Notes: a model not told the origin generated them from the letters alone. DNA of 64,000 nucleotides from Brachypodius melanocephalos (GCA_013398615.1 VZSR01000170.1:1853748-1917747), one strand, 5' to 3'. Counted from the stretch's first letter, positions 24,800 to 37,922 are shown. Translations and numbers: made by a program.

Positions 24800-24922
24800 A
24801 TGTGTCTCCTCTTGATAATCCCTTTGGGCCTGGCAACAACCAGCTTTCCTGTGGGCTTAAGAGCAGGTGAAGAGGAGAAACTGGAGAACACTGCACTTCA
24901 AGGACATTCATATTACATGAAG
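24800..24922 (+). other. Candidate coding exon with signal-peptide-like start
   Basis: A 123-base interval is bounded by TTTCAG on the left and AAG|GTACCA on the right, and stays open in a frame of exactly 41 codons. It begins at an ATG with hydrophobic residues (MCLLLIIPLGLATTSFPVG) followed by a charged Glu/Lys-rich stretch, the look of a secretory signal peptide. The frame also extends upstream to an ATG at 24740 and past the donor to a stop near 25078. The polypyrimidine tract is poor and no neighbouring exon was found. Chance is the leading explanation. Confidence 0.15.
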
Positions 24923-26151
24923 GTACCAGCAATTAACAGTCTGCCTGCATGCACAAAAAAGTTAGCTTGTCCAATCAAAGTTTCACAGTTAAGCTACATG
25001 CACAAGAGTTTTATGGATAATCCTGGACTTCACAAATTTTGGAAGTTGGATTCAGCAACTATAAAATTATACACTTGATATATATTAGTAAGTTCAGTAA
25101 ATAGAGTATAATTAGGACAGAATACAATGTACTATTTTTCACTGCTTTTTATTCTTACTTCCCTAGAGCTACAAAATGAGTTTCTAATGAGCTTTGGGTA
25201 GTCACATAAATAGAAAACCTAACGTTGTAATGCCTGATAGTGATCTAAACTGCTTAGATATGTTTTGTATTACACCACAAAACAGTGGTTTGTTCATGGA
25301 ATGGAACAAAAAAATTTCATGTTACTCATACTTTGGCCCTAGGCATGCATGTGTTGAAACCATAATCCCCTAACGTATTTCAGAATATGTTTGGACAACC
25401 TAGGCTTCTCTGTGAAAATGACCCAAAAAGAAAAACCCCTATCCATTAAAAACACAAATTACTGAGACCTCAATGTTTAAGTGTAGCCTACAGCACATAA
25501 AGAAAAATTTCCAATACACTGCCTATTTTCCTAGTTAAAAAAGAATAAGGAAGATGAGAAGGATGTAATCAGGAACAATACAGAAAGGCTCTAAAGTAGC
25601 TGTGTATGGATAAATATTCTATACAGCAGAAACAAAATGTTCTATGTCAAGGCAGGAAAACTCCCAAATAAAAGATCTTTGAACATGGTTGTACAGATAT
25701 ATACTGGTTTCACATGCAGGGATTCTCCCTTAAGAATTGAACAGCCATTTTGTTTTCCTCTGGTGGGGAGAATAACATGAAAAGTCAGGGAAGACTGACA
25801 ATAACATAAAGCATTTTTTCCCACTCTAGGAAATCCCTACAGGTATTAGGTAGAATCCCATACACAAAGCCTAAGTGCCATTATCTTTACACCACCTCTA
25901 CAAGGCAGAAGGATTAACAGACAAGTGGACAGGCAGGCTGACAGACCAACAGAGAGGGGAACAGAGACTAAATGAATCACCAAGAGTCAAACAACAAATG
26001 TGCTGCAGTCAAAAATTGGATCCAGGTACCACAAGTTCTTGTCTAGTGTTTCAAATACAATGTCATCTTCAACAGGCGATACTTCTTCACCAGGTAACAA
26101 CTAATACACTTACATTACTTCTAGCTCTTTATTATTTTTTCTGTAGAAGCT

Positions 26152-26923
26152 GAATCGTAGAATCGTTAAGATTGGAAAAGCCCTCTAAAGACCAGTGAGT
26201 CCAATCATGATCCCAGAACCACCAGGTTCACCACTAAACCATATCCCCAGGTACCACATACACATGTTTTTTGAACACTTCCAGGGGCAGTGTTTCCACC
26301 ACTTCTCTGGGAAGCTGGTTCCAATGCCTGGACACTCATTCTGTGAAGAAATTATTTCTAATATCCAATCCAAACCATTTCTGGTTCAATTTCAGACCAT
26401 TTCCTCTCATCCTGGCACTTGCTACCTGGGAGAAGAAGTTGATCCCCACCTCACTACAACAGGTAGTTGTAGAGAGTGATAAGGTCTCCCTTCAGTCTCC
26501 TTTTCTCCAGGCTAAACACCAGCTCCCTCAGCCACTTGTGCTTCAGACCCTTCCCTAACTCCATTTACATTCTCTGGGCTTTCTCTGGTACCTCCACATC
26601 CTTCTTGCAATGAGAGGCCCAAAACTGAACACAGGATTTGAGGTGCAGCCCCACCAGTGCTAAATACAGGGGGACAACCACTTTCCTGGTTCTGTTGGCC
26701 ACACTATTCCTGGTATAGGTCAGGATGCCATCGGCCTTCTTGGCCACCTGGGCACAGTTGACTCATGTTCAGCTGCTGTCAACCAGCACCACCAGGTCCT
26801 TTTCCACTGGGTGGCTTTTCCAGCCACTCTTCTCCCAGTCTGGAACTCCATAAGAAGTTGTTGTGACCCAAGGCCCTTCACCTCGTTGAGCTTTGGCCCA
26901 TCAGCACAGACTGTCCAGATTCC
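26152..26923 (-). mobile_element. CR1 LINE fragment, 3' part of the ORF2 region
   Basis: The plus strand opens with GAATCGTAGAATCGTTAAG and AAAAGCCCTCTAAAGACC, the reverse complement of the avian CR1 3' end. About 770 bases of antisense C-terminal reverse-transcriptase region and 3' end follow, with further CR1 landmarks (CTCCAGGCTAAACACC, GGCCTTCTTGGCCACCTGGG, CAGCACCACCAGGTCC). ORF2 of CR1 encodes an endonuclease and a reverse transcriptase used for target-primed insertion. Here only the extreme C-terminal coding part survives, broken by frameshifts and stops, and the element is dead. It is the longest CR1 fragment in the window. The 5' truncation near 26923 is approximate. Confidence 0.93.
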
Positions 26924-29540
26924 TGAAGCTTCAGTAGATTCTTTTTGTAGATGCTTAAATGCTTCGTTTATGCATAGGGACCAGAACTGGAGCTTAAAAA
27001 TTAAGCATAGATTTGAGGTGTAGACATAAAAATCTACCTCAATGTTCTTCAAAAATATGTCTTTATGCATTTCCTTCCCTTCCCAAGCTGGGAGGCAGAA
27101 ACAAAAAAAAAAAATTAAAAAATAACACCAACAACAACAACAAAAACACCTCAACAGATTCTCATTAGCATTAAGTTCTTGGTTTAATCCTTTCTGGGGT
27201 TTGCTTCTTTGAGGTAATTCAAGAAATAAGCAGCCATTTAATTGTTTATATGAACATTGTTTACAGGTAAATTGCTTGTAGAAAAAGTGCTAAGATTTGA
27301 TTGAAACTCACAAGGATAAAAATAGTCAACTGCTAATCATAGAAGACTTAGAAAAGATGGTACATTAAAAGCAAGAAAAAAAAAGTTGCAGTGATTAATT
27401 CCATTGTATTTTTATTACAGGAAAATAGAACAAAAAAGTGAAAATATTGCCTTGAAATGAAAAAATCTCCTTTGGGAAGGGCTCCATTTTGGTTTACATG
27501 CAGTACTATTTTACACAGCACTGGCTGTGAAAAGGGATTTTTCAACTGGTCTTTAATGGAATTTATGCCAGTTTTAAGGGCTTTTGCAAAGCCAAAGGAG
27601 CACAAAGAGCCTTGATGCAAATGAAAATCTGTTCTTTAATGTGCACACTACTCAAAGTAATAAAAGTTTTATTATTTTTTAAGTTACGTACACCCACTGT
27701 GCAATATCAAATGCGCATGTTGTAAACACAGTGGACCGAGTTCAGACATGATGTAAGCATGTGTAACCCAACCGACTTCAAAGGGACCACTTGTGAAACA
27801 GAATACTACTTAGCATGTCTATGAGTTGCAGGATTCGTGCTAAATTCCTCGATCATGTTATTTTAAATAGATTCTTTTGGAGCAGGATAGTGTTACACAG
27901 CATCAGAAATAAAGGAGAACTGGGCTGTCAGTAATCTGTGGGGTCAAGTATCAAAAGAATTGTTTGACTTCATGCAAAACACACAAAACATTTCAAGCAG
28001 ACTGAAAAGACCAGAGAAGGTCTTTTTATTGAGCTGTCATTTCAGAACAAGAATGGCCACCACTGCTTTAAACAAGGAAAAGCTAATAGTTCATATATAC
28101 TAGTGGTGTATATAAGGAAGGAAAATATTGTTTCGGCAATGTATGGAGAAGAGAGAGGGCAAGGAGCAAGGCCCATCAGTCTTGGGTGATGGGACCAAAA
28201 TCAGGGAAATGTCACAGAATGAAACCAGCCAGAATGCTGTTACATGCACTAATACACAGAGAGCAGCAGAGCAGGTAATAGGTGGTATTGACCTCATGGA
28301 TCATTTACAGAACCCCACTCACTCTTAAACTTTTCGTCTTGCATCTTATTGCACTGCCCAGCTGCATTCTTAGCAATCAAAATGCTTGTGGAAAATATAC
28401 AGTAAAACTGCAGCTTGTAACACAACTAGTTACATTTTTTCTCTCTCTTTTTTTTTTTTTTTTTGTGTGTGTGTGTGTGTGAAAGAAAACTGGGGCATTA
28501 GACAATTCACAATCACAAAGACATTTCATCATGGATCATCAGTCTGCAGACTAGGAGCTTGAAATCAAGTGGAAAAGAAACTCAGCAGAGAAACCACAGG
28601 GAAGCGACATTGCTGGGGGAAAACAAAAACATTCAGGAATGGAACCAAAAGAGATGGTCAAAGAGAAAAGGCCTTTCTGATATAACTAAATGGAACTGAG
28701 CTTCTGACTTTTTACACAGAGGAGCCTCATTCCCAAGTGTTGCCTTTTTAGCAGTGTTGGTCAATGAAGACTTCATCTGGCAAAGCTACTGCAGTGTTTG
28801 GAGAGTTTTTCTGACTTACGGGACAAAGGCATGTGAAAGTTGGACAAATTGCTGCATCCTTTCAAATCCCACCAAAATCACTGTTTTCCTGTAAATAACT
28901 CCAGGGGCACTTTATTTTGTTAATTTTAAAGTTGCAAAAGCTGTCCAATTTCATGGAACAAGGGAGAATTTATTTCTTTCAACAATAAGGGAGATGTTAC
29001 AAGCATTCTTTTTAACACTTAAAAAACATCTTTCATCTTAAAAAACAACAGCCATTTCTTGGAGTCACTAAAGACTATCCAATAACTGACCTCAGGAAAA
29101 AGGGCTATAGCTACATTTATATACTTGGCCCCTAAAAAACAGGCAATAAATGCTTGATGCTTTTTATTGTCATACAACAGTGGGTTTTCAGTGTGTGGCC
29201 TGTTATAGACAGCATAAAGGGCTGAGCCTCAAGCTTCCATAGTTCTACAATTCCAGGCACTTCCGGTATCACAGAATATCATTCAATAAATGAAATATAT
29301 ACAAGATGAGCACACAGAGTTCTAAAACTCTTCTGTGTATACAACTTTGGGATGACCGCACATTAAAAAGTATGTGATCACAAATAAGCTGATAATTAAG
29401 GGGCTGAAGCAGACCAAATTTTATTTTAAAGACTGTATAATTTTGAATTCAGACCTATGTTACAATGTGAAGAGATAGACTGCTACAATTTGAATTCTCA
29501 GTAACAGAACACCTACTGGTCAACTGTCTTCTCTCTTTGG
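26924..29540. other. Non-coding DNA
   Basis: No gene recognised. It holds an A-rich stretch near 27101-27145 with (CAA)n and a T-run joined to (GT)n near 28.45 kb. Confidence 0.6.
28448..28481. repeat. Poly-T followed by (GT)n
   Basis: Sixteen or so T then nine GT units. It is a compound simple repeat without a neighbouring retroposon. Confidence 0.93.
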
Positions 29541-30007
29541 AATTCAGCAAAGGCAATTTCAGGGTCCTGTTCCTGGGCAATAATAATCCCCTGCTCCAGT
29601 ACAGGCTGGAGGCCAAACTGCTGGCAAGCAGCTCTGTGGAGAAGGACCTGTGGGTCCTGGTGGACAACAAGCTGTCCATGAGGCAGCAGTGAGCCCTTGT
29701 GGCCAAGGCAGCCAATGGTCTCCCTGGGTGCATTAGGAAGAGCAGTGCAGCAGGTGGAGGGACGTGATCCTGCCCCTCTACTCAGCCTGGGTGAGGCCCA
29801 TCTGGAATGCTGTGTCCAGTTCTGGGCTTCTCAGGACAAGAGTGACATGGAGTTCCTGGAGCAGGTTATCTCCAGTGAGATAATCAAGAATGGTTTGGAC
29901 ACATTTCTGCGCCATGTCCTCTGGTATGACCTTGCTTAAGCAGGGAGGTTGGATCAGAGAACCCACTGTGGTCCCTTCTGACTTTACCTATTCTTTGATT
30001 CTGTGAT
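29541..30007 (+). mobile_element. CR1 LINE fragment with large internal deletion
   Basis: The 5' portion (to about 29865) matches the CR1 reverse-transcriptase C-terminal region (GGTCCTGTTCCTGGGC, GAGAAGGACCTGTGGGTCCT, GGTGAGGCCCATCTGGAATG). It then jumps to the CR1 3' end (GCTTAAGCAGGGAGGTTGGA, TTCTTTGATTCTGTGA). Compared with the usual CR1 layout, the segment between these parts, several hundred bases, is missing. It is coding-dead, and its 80- to 92-codon frames are leftovers or antisense shadows. Confidence 0.9.
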
Positions 30008-32109
30008 TAATTTTAAAAATTATGAATGCCTTTGAATGGCAAATCTTTGTCTCTATGTAATTTTGTGTTCATCTATTTGCCAATATATTACCATTTTTAT
30101 TGTCCTCTCATGCCAAAACAAACACTTCTCTGTGTGTATTTAAATGTCTTTTAAATATCACAATATTGAATCCTAAAATATTATTAACAGGAAGCCTGTA
30201 AAGACTAAGATGTCATTCTGAATTTTGTTACAAATTTATAGTGTTGAATGATTTGCATGATGCTTTACTTCCTCTGCAGTCTTGCTTGAAATGAAAGTGT
30301 CAAAAGCATTCCAAGCTATTTAACAGAATGTTTGTGCTTTTACTTCTAAGTAACAAGTAATGAAAGAAGAAAATCTAAATTTTCCCTCTTAGGTATAATT
30401 CCCTATGCTCCCTTTCTTCAAGGAGCATACCAGGAAGGAGTGAGAAACACGATTTTAAGGATTGACTCTAAGAAGAATTTAAATTATTCATTGTTTTTAG
30501 CTTGATGATCATGATACAAAGGGAAAGCTAGGGGTAGAATCCAATTCACGTCACTCAACTACCCAGAGCAGCCTTCAAAATCATGACCCTGAGCAGCTCT
30601 AAAGGGAGCAGGAAGATACTGGGGGCAGTGCAAGAGGGCCTGTGGAGATCTAATCTAGCACCTCTTCTCTGCTGTTGCCCATCATAGGAATAATTCAGTT
30701 TGTTCCCAGGCCTCAGCCAGATCAGATGGGCGAAGCCAGGAGTGGAAAGAGAAGGGACAGGGAGATCCCCTAGACAGGTTGCGTGTGAGGTGCCACCAGT
30801 ACACATTGGCAGGCATCTCAACTGCTCCTTTGCAAAAGGAATTTTGCAGCCTTGCAGTCGGGGATTAAATACATACACAAGTGACAACCAAGCATATATT
30901 ATTAGAGTAATTCAGAAGTCAATAGCCTGCATAGCTAAAGTTCTGGAACTTCTCGGTATTAAAAAAATTCTTAATGATATGTAACAGTCAAGAAGACAAA
31001 GGAAGTAAGGGATGGCATGTCCTATCAGGTTACCAGCCTGCCTGACTTCTTGTTCTCACATTTTGAAAATCACCAATTTCTTAAAGAGACTAAGTCATTA
31101 GATTTTTTTAACAATGATACTGGAATAGGTTTGTTTATTTTCCTGATACCTAAATAGATTTGTGTTATTTTGTTTATTTTCATTTATTTGTTTATTGTTA
31201 TTATTTATGTTCTGAAGTATACTGTACAATAAACTTCATCCAGAAGTCTTGCTGTGCATTGATCTTTTAAATGTATCACAAGTAAAATCTTAAGCTTTCC
31301 CATGATTCAAAAGAAATAGGGGGGAGGCAGAATGTGTGGATCATATTAAGTTAAATCGGAGAAATGATGTAAAAACTCCAGGGATTAAACAGATGCATGC
31401 AGGTTCTCTCGCACAGTCCCAAACCAGATTTCGGCTAACAAGATTAAATTTCATACCTTGGGATGTTTGGGAGTTTGTTTTGCATACCTCTATGCAGATA
31501 AATGTTCTTCTTTACTGCACTGGGTCTAACTGCATGAGCAACAATGGCTTGTGAGTTTGTGTATGTAAAGGTGCCTCTACAAGGTATAATAAAATATGAC
31601 CCTAATACATACTTAACAAGAGTCCTTGAGGAAATTAGGATCAGAAAGGCTAGTACAGAATCTTAAGAGCAATAGAAATGAACCATGAAGTATAAAAATT
31701 TGTAAGTAGGAATGCTAAAAACAAAATAATGATTCATGTTTGAAAAACATCACATCAACATAAAAATTATGACCTATGCAAAGAGATGACTAGCTGCTAT
31801 TTGATAAGGCTAAATTATTTCCATTCTCCATGCAGGAAACCTTGGAAATTTACATATATTTATCACAGAATTACAATCTTGAGATTAATCCTTCAACATT
31901 TATGCTAACCATGTCATGCCTTGGCAACTTCCTAAAAATTTTTTAAGCAGTGGTTTATTTGAAAAACCAAAAATCTGTTCTGCTAAAGTCTTTCATACTA
32001 ACCTTCTCCCTTTTTCTTCAAAGGTGTTTTGCTCTGCTGTGAAATTAAAAAAAAAAGTCACTTCCAGTTTTTGGTAAGAAAAATCAACAATGTTGGGAAA
32101 AAAACCCAA

Positions 32110-32151
<42 letters not shown>

Positions 32152-32153
32152 AT
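32110..32153. repeat. (ATCT)n microsatellite
   Basis: About eleven perfect ATCT units. It is a likely length-variable locus. Confidence 0.95.
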
Positions 32154-34252
32154 CAGAATGCAGATAAAAATAACAGCTGCATTTACCTCAGCAGCTAGTG
32201 TTATCAGCAGACTGGATTCTGACTGAAGAATTGCAAAGTATTTCTACCCATATCAGTGGAGTTATACAAAGCATGCACCATTAGAACAAATGGAATAATC
32301 TAGTCTGGAATTCCATATCTTGAAATAATTAAAATTCAAATATATTAGCAATAATAAATAATATTTTAAGGAAATAATTGCATTTAAGTCCCACTGCAAG
32401 CTTGAATTGCACAGCATCACTTCTGTGGAGTTCAACTGTTCTTGAAAGTCCTGGATAACAAAGAGGAATAAAGATATCCAGATGAGGTAAAGGATATAGC
32501 CTTTGAAATGCTGTTATACCTTCTAGAAGAGTGAATTTACGTTGTATTTCTACCTTGCATAGGCTGCACAAACACTGTCAAGTGCTAAAGTGACACTAAC
32601 AACTCAACGTTTGTTATTTCACTCAGAGCTTACATAATTTCTTTCACCTCATGCCATACATGTTCTAAGAGAATAAAGATACTACAGAGAGTGAGTTCCC
32701 ATCAACTACTCTGCAATCTTGCTAAAACAAAGAGACAGAACATGAGATGAGATAGGAAAAAGCACAGGTATAATTTATGAGGGCATTGGCATGGAGTGTA
32801 CACTTCTCCAAAATTAGCTAGGCATGCTTAGGAATGATGGAATGTTGTCTTCTCTGAAGCTGGCATAGATGATTTCAGTTATTATGAAGACCAGATGGTC
32901 TCATTACTTTTCATCAGCTATGTGGTAAGCCAGAACTTCCTCAAGGCTTCAAATGCTTTCTCTGTGACTGGCCTAAATCATGTCAACAGAGAAAGGCCTG
33001 GGATGCTTGATTTCAGGTTTTCTTGCTTCCTTGGTCACAGTAAGATACTCATGGATTCTGCTGATCTGATCAGAAATTCCAATTCTGAAAGCATCTAGAG
33101 GTATTGCAAGGAAGTCTGTGTTTTGTAAGGAACACTTTCGGATACTGTGAACTAGAAACCAACTAAAAATGTCAGATTCAGTGCAAATTTCCAAGTAGAG
33201 TGTTCACAGTTATTTCAGGACTGGCTACATTCAGGTTCACAAGTCACAAGAACAAGCAAATTCACTGAGATTCAGCCTGCAAGCACAACATCAAGATCTT
33301 CAGGAAAAGCTGCCCACTTGCTTGACACCCATTCAATGGTACCTCATCCACTACCTTCAGAACATCACAAGTACTCTCCTTTCTATCTCATTGTGGAAAG
33401 AGGTGAGAAGAGGTGGAATTTCACTGTATTTTTTTTAAGCTTTCTGTTGGATGGGGTCTATAGGCTATTTCAAAATGAAGAACTGAAAGAATGAGCTATA
33501 TTTAAAGTGATTCTAGTCGATTTTTTCACCATGACCGTTGCTAAATAGAGGATGAACCATGCCTGCTACTGATCACTTGTTTTCTGTTCATTCCTGAAAA
33601 TACTTTCAGTTATAACAGATTTTATAAGATGATCTATTTTTGCATATTTCCATACAGAACAGCGTACAAGTTTGTTCGCATTATAACAGGCATATTATCA
33701 ATCCAGAAAGAGTTTCAACTTTCTTATGTGTATAGAAGCGTAATCAGTTGGTAAGAATTATTTTAATGTGAAAAATAAAACTGACAGAGTATTCCAGATG
33801 GATCATTTTCATATGAAACAGGAAGGCCTATAGAGAAATAGGTTAAAATAATGAATTTATAAATTAATAGTGATTGCTATATGTCCTTTGATAGCATCTA
33901 AATCAATTGAAACTCTTAAAGGAAAAAAACAGCAACTGTCACATAGACTGGTAAAAATACTGCTGGTTACTTCCAAAACTCCTGCCTAGCCACTCTGAAT
34001 TTCATCTGTTTATACTTAAAGGACTCTACCAGACTGAAGACATCACTCAACGTACAAATTTTATAGATATCAGAGAAAATTATTCATTATGTTAATTATT
34101 TATATTGATTCTTTCGACTGCTCTTCCAGAGGCATAGGCCTAATTCAGGTTGTGAAGAATGGCAGATTTTCTCAAATTAGAACAACATCAGAGTTTAGAA
34201 GTTTCTATTAATTTTCTCAAGCCCGAAGAACTGACTTCCCTTCATACGAAAT

Positions 34253-34324
34253 TGTTTATGTTATTATGTTATATGTTTATGTTATTATGTTATATTAATT
34301 GTTTATTATATTATGTTATATTAG
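34253..34324. repeat. AT-rich minisatellite, three ~21-26-bp units
   Basis: Three units share the core GTTTAT..TATTATGTTATA. The first two are almost identical with a 21-base spacing and the third is diverged and further spaced. Confidence 0.85.
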
Positions 34325-34667
34325 CTAAATTTCAATAATGCCTAAAGTCTTGCCTCTCCATTTTGGGTTTTCTTGTGAATTTTTGTTTCTTGGGTTTGGG
34401 TTTTTTTAAAAGTACTACAAGATGTTTTTAGGAGGGACACTCAGTAAATGGGAATGTCTTGAGAGGCTATATGAGATACTTGCTACATACACACACTCTC
34501 TTTAAAATTACTCCAAATGCTAATTCTCATCCATGTACACATATATGGGTAACATTAATGCAGACAAACATTACTGCTAGGAAAATTACCCATCATACTA
34601 TAAATAGATATCCCAATGCATAGATCTTTTTCAGTTGTAAAATCCCTAATCCTCCCGGATGGATTAC

Positions 34668-34727
34668 AAAGGAGGGAGCAGGAGAGGGAAAAGGAGAAGG
34701 GGAAGAGGAAATGATGGGGAAATGAAG
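34668..34727. repeat. Purine-rich (GGA/GAA) tract
   Basis: Nearly all G and A on the plus strand over about 60 bases, with AGGAGA, GGGGAAG and GAGGAAA words. Confidence 0.8.
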
Positions 34728-37000
34728 TATCTCTAAAGGAACCAGTTCCACAAAGTCATAAACAGAGAAGATAAAAAGTGTTTAATTCAACACAGAGTCA
34801 ACTTTTTCAATTGGGAAAGAAAAAAAACCTGGCAAGAAACAAGTCCCTGGTGCTTCAATTTTTCCCCTGATAATAACCATCAGATCCTGTGCTACTTCTT
34901 ATGAGCACAATTTCCTCATTGTTAGCAGCTGTTCATTGGGTAGCATTGCACAACTGGCCCAGGTGCATTACAAAGGGGATGAAGGAGGAGAGGGGGTTGT
35001 CTGCCTCCAAACCATCAGATGGACTAACAATATTCTTCAATACAGCAGTAACTGGCCCACTTCCTAAGCTACATTTGAGTTTTACTGAATGTAAATAAAT
35101 AGTAAAGGGAAAAGGACACCACAGTCCTGGCCAAAGTCAGAAACCTTCAGGCATTTGTAGGGTTGTTTTTCTGCCCCCACTTCCCCGGAAGCTGGGAACT
35201 GCAAGATTATGTGATCTTTTTTTTTTTCCTCCTAGCTTCCTGATGTTTCCCAAGAAAGCCTCAGGGGACTGGGCCAGTCCTTGTTGCTTCAGGGGCAGGC
35301 AACAAGCTTGTTCACATGGAGGCCTGTCATACTATACACTGTGGCAGCTGATATTAAAATGGACAAATAGAGAAGTTATCCTGAAAGCTCTCTAAATTGA
35401 TTGTTGTCAATTCATATTTTCAACTTCTCTGTGCACTACTTTAAAGAATTCTTGATGTGATGAGGATTTATTTTAGCAGTTTTTCCATATCAGTTCAAAG
35501 GCTACAACTGCACTGCTCTCGTTGTATACTACTAAATGGATGATTCCACCATGACTTTGCACAGGAATAATCAATGGATACAAGTTCAGGCACGTCTGTA
35601 GTAATGAGAAGTACTGAAATACTTGAACTCAAAAAACACTTTATCAATGCTGTATTGTCCTTACTACCGTATGTAAAATAAATAAGGCAGAAAAATGACT
35701 AGTACCCAAGAAAAGGATAAGAAGGATCACAATACTTATGGTGTATGTAAACATGAACATATCTTGAGCTAAATTGGGTGATTAGAAGAAGAAATACATT
35801 GAGTCCCACTTGCTATACATACTGTTCCATGCATGTCTTGCTGATCTCTAACTACATGAACTACATAAAGTTCATAATATGATAAGATCATACATACACA
35901 ATTTTAGATTGTTTTTACTGCTGTGATCTCTATGAAAAATAGAGAAGTACAAATAAAGATACCTACAAACTATCACCAAAGAAATGGAAGACACAAGTTC
36001 TAAATAAAAGCTGTCTTTACCACCACAAAAAGATACCATGTTTTCATATTTCATCCACAAAATAATATGCAAAAATTTATCTAAATAACATTTAAAGAAA
36101 CCTCTACCAAAACATGGAAAGTTTGAAAGAATAGATTTTTTTTTACCTAATATCCTGACTAAATTATTTTGTTTGACTTCAAATATTTTTCTATTGAATT
36201 TTTATCACTTTTACTGTATTTTTGGTTGTTTTCCATCTTTTGTATGCATATTTAAACTACACTTTTCCACTGTTATAACTGAAAGTTTCAGGTTGTTCAC
36301 CTTTTTAGAAATCCCTAATAATGTTGCACTTGTGATGGGAACCAGTAAACAGTTGTTAAAAACAAGGAGTTTGTGCCTTTAAGAAGTAGCTAAATATCTG
36401 ACATCTATTCCCTTGAGAAGTACTAAAGCTGAGTAGCTCACTATTGTACTCGACTCAAATGCAGACAGATTTGTTACCAAGTTACAAGAGATTGACAAGA
36501 AATAATTTAACCCATTATCTTTAACATCATTTAAATGCTTGATTGAGGTTTTCCTATTTGAATACCTAATTAAACATCTCAATTCATGTTTGTATGGCCT
36601 AACTGGCGCTTCTGGATAAAGCAGACAAATCACAATACCTATGTCAGTAGGTGCTAACAACTATAAATTTACAACAATTTCTAAAGCCCAATGATAAAGA
36701 TTATTCAACCTAAGGTTTCATTTTGGCTCTGAAAATCTTGGTACCTCAAGGCATAAAGAATCTGATTTTTACTTTACATTACCTTTACTATAGACTACAC
36801 AAGCCTTAACGGCTAATTTCGCCTAGTTGCTATTTAAATTAGATTTGTCAAGTCCTTCCTTTTAGATCATGGAACGGGTAGAAAAATTTATCTCAACCTA
36901 ACCTATTTCTCCCAGTGGCCAAAGTGACTATATCCATCTTTTAACTGGATAGTTACTAAACACTACCCTTAAGTTCTAGATTTCTTTTACAAGAGCATAC

Positions 37001-37260
37001 AGTGACGGAACAAGAAAGAATGGCTTAAAACTGAGATTAGGTTTATATTAGATATTAGGAAAAAATTCTTTATTGTGAGGGTTGTGAAGCACTGGAACAA
37101 GTGGCCCAGAGAAGTTGTGGATGGCCCATCCCTGGAGGTGTTCAAGACCAGGCTGGATGGAGCCCAGATCAACTTGGTCTAGTGCAAGGTATCCCTATGC
37201 AGAGGAGGGGGTTGTAATTAGATGATCTTTAAGATCCCTTTCAACCCCATACTCATGATA
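37001..37260 (+). mobile_element. CR1 LINE fragment, 3' end (first of a tandem pair)
   Basis: About 260 bases closely match CR1 from the end of ORF2 to the 3' end: TTAGATATTAGGAAAAAATT, AGGGTTGTGAAGCACTGGAA, CCATCCCTGGAGGTGTTCAA, then TAGATGATCTTTAAGATCCC. The terminal repeats are decayed. It is less diverged than the copy just downstream, which suggests a later insertion. Confidence 0.93.
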
Positions 37261-37418
37261 ACACACTAGGAAATGAAAAGGAAGGAATGATCTCCAGACT
37301 TGCCTCTACCCCGTTCCCACTCAAGAATCCATTGTTTCTCTGGATGAGTTCATCAGAGAAATCATTAAAGGAATAATTGCCAGATATGATGATTTTTCAT
37401 AGAAGACATATCCCAGAA

Positions 37419-37463
37419 GGAAAAGGGAAAGGGAAAGGAAAAGGGAAAAAGGAAAAAGGAAAA
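37419..37463. repeat. (GGGAAA)n-like purine tract
   Basis: Imperfect GGGAAA and GGAAAAA units on the plus strand, lying between two CR1 fragments. Confidence 0.88.
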
Positions 37464-37506
37464 CTGATATGGAGCTACTAGAGACCAGGTCCACCAAAAA
37501 TCACTT

Positions 37507-37922
37507 TGGTGATTAAGGGACAGGAGTACCCCTCAAATGAGAAAAGAGTGCTGCTGTTGAGGGTGCAGCAATTGTTTGGTCTGGAGAGAAGTCATATCAG
37601 GGTGAATGTCATCAATGGATATAAATCCCTGGAGGAAGGGTGTAAAGAAGAGAATGATGGGCTCTTTTCAATGGTGCTCAGCAACAGAAAAGAGGCAACA
37701 GATACAAAGAGGAGGTGCTGTCTGAACATCAAGAAACAGTTTTTACTGTGATAGTGACTGAGCATTGAAACAGTATGTGGAATCTGCTGCCTCTGATGGA
37801 TGTATTCAAATCCACCAAGACATTATGCAGTGAAATTGACTGTAGGTGACCCTTCTTTATCACAGGGATTGGACCAGAGGGCCTCAAAAGTCCCTTTCCA
37901 CATCAACCTTCTGTGATTCTGT
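37507..37922 (+). mobile_element. CR1 LINE fragment, 3' end (second of a tandem pair)
   Basis: About 416 bases align to the CR1 end region: GGTCTGGAGAGAAG, GGATATAAATCCCTGGAGGA, GGGCTCTTTTCAATGGTGCT, GAACATCAAGAAACAG, and the end AACCTTCTGTGATTCTGT. It comes from a different CR1 subfamily from the copy at 37001-37260, as the body sequences differ clearly. The 81-codon frame at 37506-37751 is a remnant of ORF2 and is not a gene. Confidence 0.92.

Larger units (their letters stand above)
22662..26151. other. Non-coding DNA with one weak exon candidate
   Basis: No repeat family recognised. A candidate exon at 24800-24922 is listed separately. The other open frames, including overlapping 115- and 108-codon frames on opposite strands near 24.0-24.35 kb, have no supporting features. 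Confidence 0.55.
30008..37000. other. Unique AT-rich non-coding DNA
   Basis: Simple repeats at 32.1, 34.25 and 34.7 kb are listed separately. A slightly GC-richer stretch near 30.55-30.85 kb carries overlapping open frames on both strands (110 and 94 codons) without recognisable domains. No exon or transposon was identified. Confidence 0.6.

Noticed and set aside
26720..27154. 144-codon minus-strand frame
   Set aside because: Its C-terminal half is the CR1 fragment read on its sense strand with disruptions. The N-terminal half is poly-Cys/Phe from an A-rich tract. It is a relic, not a gene.
29262..29300. TATCACAGAATATCATTC as the tail of a second CR1-tailed SINE
   Set aside because: The similarity stops after about 14 bases, and no tRNA-like or CR1 body adjoins.
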